6,108 nucleotides of DNA from Chloroflexota bacterium (GTDB lineage Bacteria; Chloroflexota; Anaerolineae; Anaerolineales; Villigracilaceae): NCBI GenBank assembly GCA_016875755.1, contig VGOX01000150.1:1-6108 (forward strand), written 5' to 3'. The position numbers and the translations under genes were made by a program. Shown here piece after piece: positions 5,215-6,108 of the stretch. The first letter of the stretch is position 1; every line of letters starts with the position of its first letter. The notes beneath the pieces are model-generated. The model saw only the letters and a program-made list of their open reading frames with translations. It had not been told where the DNA came from and did not search any database.

Positions 5215-6108
5215 ATGACGAAATCAACAGCAAATCAACAGATCGCGCGCGCCGCAGGGACGGTGATGTTCGCCATTGTCTTCGGGCAGATCGCCAGCTT
5301 GATCCGCAGCGTGCTTGTGGCACAAGCCTTTCCATCATTCGAATTGGATGCGTTCTTTTCAGCGAACCGCGTCAGCGAAACCTTGTTCACGCTGATCGCG
5401 GCAGGCGCGCTCGGGTCGGCTTTTTTGCCGACATTCACAGGACTCTTAGTGAAAGAGGAACGCGCATCTGCATGGAAACTCGCATCAGCGTTGATCAATC
5501 TAGTTACGTTGGTACTCAGCATTGCGGCTTTGCTCGCTTCGATCTTTGCGCCGCAGATCGTGCGCTACCTGCTTGCGCCAGGGCTTTCTGAAAACCCTGA
5601 AGCCTTCGCACTCACCGTGAACCTGCTTCGCATTCAATCCATTTCGGCGGTTCTATTTGGCATCGGCGGATTGGTGATGAGCATCCTCAATGCGCATCAG
5701 GTATTTTTTATTCCGCAGATCACCGCCGCCATGTATCAACTCGGACAGATCTTCGGCGTGCTGGTGCTCTCGCGTTGGATCGGAATTTACGGGCTGGCGT
5801 GGGGCGTGGTGATCGGTGCTGGTCTGTTCCTGTTGGTGCAGGTTCCATCTTTACTTAAGCTGAATGGCAAGTTTTCATTTTCACTTGGATTGGGCAATAC
5901 CCATGTCGTAAAAGTTTTTCAACTGATGGGACCGCGCGTTTTTGGCGCTGCCATCGTTCAATTGAATTTTTGGGTCAACAATAATCTTGGGTCGCGGATG
6001 GCGGATGGCAGTATTCAAAGCCTTGCCTACGCATTCACGTTGATGGTGATGGCACAAGCCGCGATTGCTCAGTCTGTGGCGATCGCCGCCATGCCGACAT
6101 TTTCGGCA
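5215..6108 (+). CDS. murJ: Lipid II flippase MurJ, N-terminal 298 codons, cut by the right edge
   Basis: MurJ (MviN) belongs to the MOP superfamily. It flips lipid-linked peptidoglycan precursor across the cytoplasmic membrane and usually has about 14 membrane helices and roughly 500 residues. The visible part has the family pattern: R31 in SLIRSVLVAQAF, the DAFFSANR segment (D45 to R52), then AAGALGSAFLPTF, followed by helices in SALINLVTLVLSIAALLASIFAPQIV, the conserved LAPGL and LRIQS segments, GLVMSILNAHQVFFIPQI and NFWVNNNLGSR. The glutamate of the common AEGA motif is Ala here (A63). The frame stays open to the last base. The ATG at 5215 has no ribosome site; an in-frame ATG at 5194 would lie upstream of the TATAAT box and is less likely. 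Role in wall synthesis is family knowledge; in Anaerolineae the same fold could serve another lipid-linked sugar. Confidence 0.88.
   Translation, partial: MTKSTANQQIARAAGTVMFAIVFGQIASLIRSVLVAQAFPSFELDAFFSANRVSETLFTLIAAGALGSAFLPTFTGLLVKEERASAWKLASALINLVTLVLSIAALLASIFAPQIVRYLLAPGLSENPEAFALTVNLLRIQSISAVLFGIGGLVMSILNAHQVFFIPQITAAMYQLGQIFGVLVLSRWIGIYGLAWGVVIGAGLFLLVQVPSLLKLNGKFSFSLGLGNTHVVKVFQLMGPRVFGAAIVQLNFWVNNNLGSRMADGSIQSLAYAFTLMVMAQAAIAQSVAIAAMPTFSA

Overview
The window looks like chromosomal DNA from a Chloroflexota bacterium, probably of the Anaerolineae. This is inferred from the gene families, not from a marker gene. The clues are an ECF sigma factor paired with a DUF5667-type membrane protein, a DUF5666-type lipoprotein, Asp/Asn/Ser-rich C-terminal tails on two proteins, and a GT-C membrane protein. 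No rRNA or tRNA is present, and genes are tightly packed.

Layout on the minus strand, in order of transcription (right to left): a lipoprotein of the phospholipase D superfamily (5110-4001); a small DUF5666-like lipoprotein with a 95-residue Asp/Asn/Ser tail (3873-3289), closed by a strong intrinsic terminator (3214-3257); then a compact three-gene unit with overlapping ends. That unit holds a polytopic GT-C (STT3/PglB-like) membrane protein (3190-1709), an ECF sigma-70 factor (to 1099) and a one-pass DUF5667 protein (1106-129), which is probably the partner or anti-sigma of the sigma factor. A second terminator hairpin (97-123) closes the unit. Directly beyond it, positions 91-1 read as the 5' end of a group II intron of the terminator-targeting IIC type, which runs off the left edge.

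On the plus strand, murJ (lipid II flippase) starts at 5215 and runs off the right edge. It is divergent from the PLD gene. The 104-bp gap between them is a quasi-palindrome: a perfect 14-bp inverted repeat is flanked on each side by an outward-facing TATAAT box. The murJ start codon lies so close to its TATAAT box, with no Shine-Dalgarno, that the mRNA is probably leaderless.

Taken together, most products act at or outside the membrane: a flippase, a GT-C enzyme, two lipoproteins and a membrane-anchored regulator. The sigma/DUF5667 pair is the likely regulatory centre. A link between the sigma factor and envelope or exported low-complexity proteins is inference. The points most worth checking are the intron at the terminator, the STT3-like motifs, the palindromic divergent promoter and the matching Asp/Asn/Ser tails.
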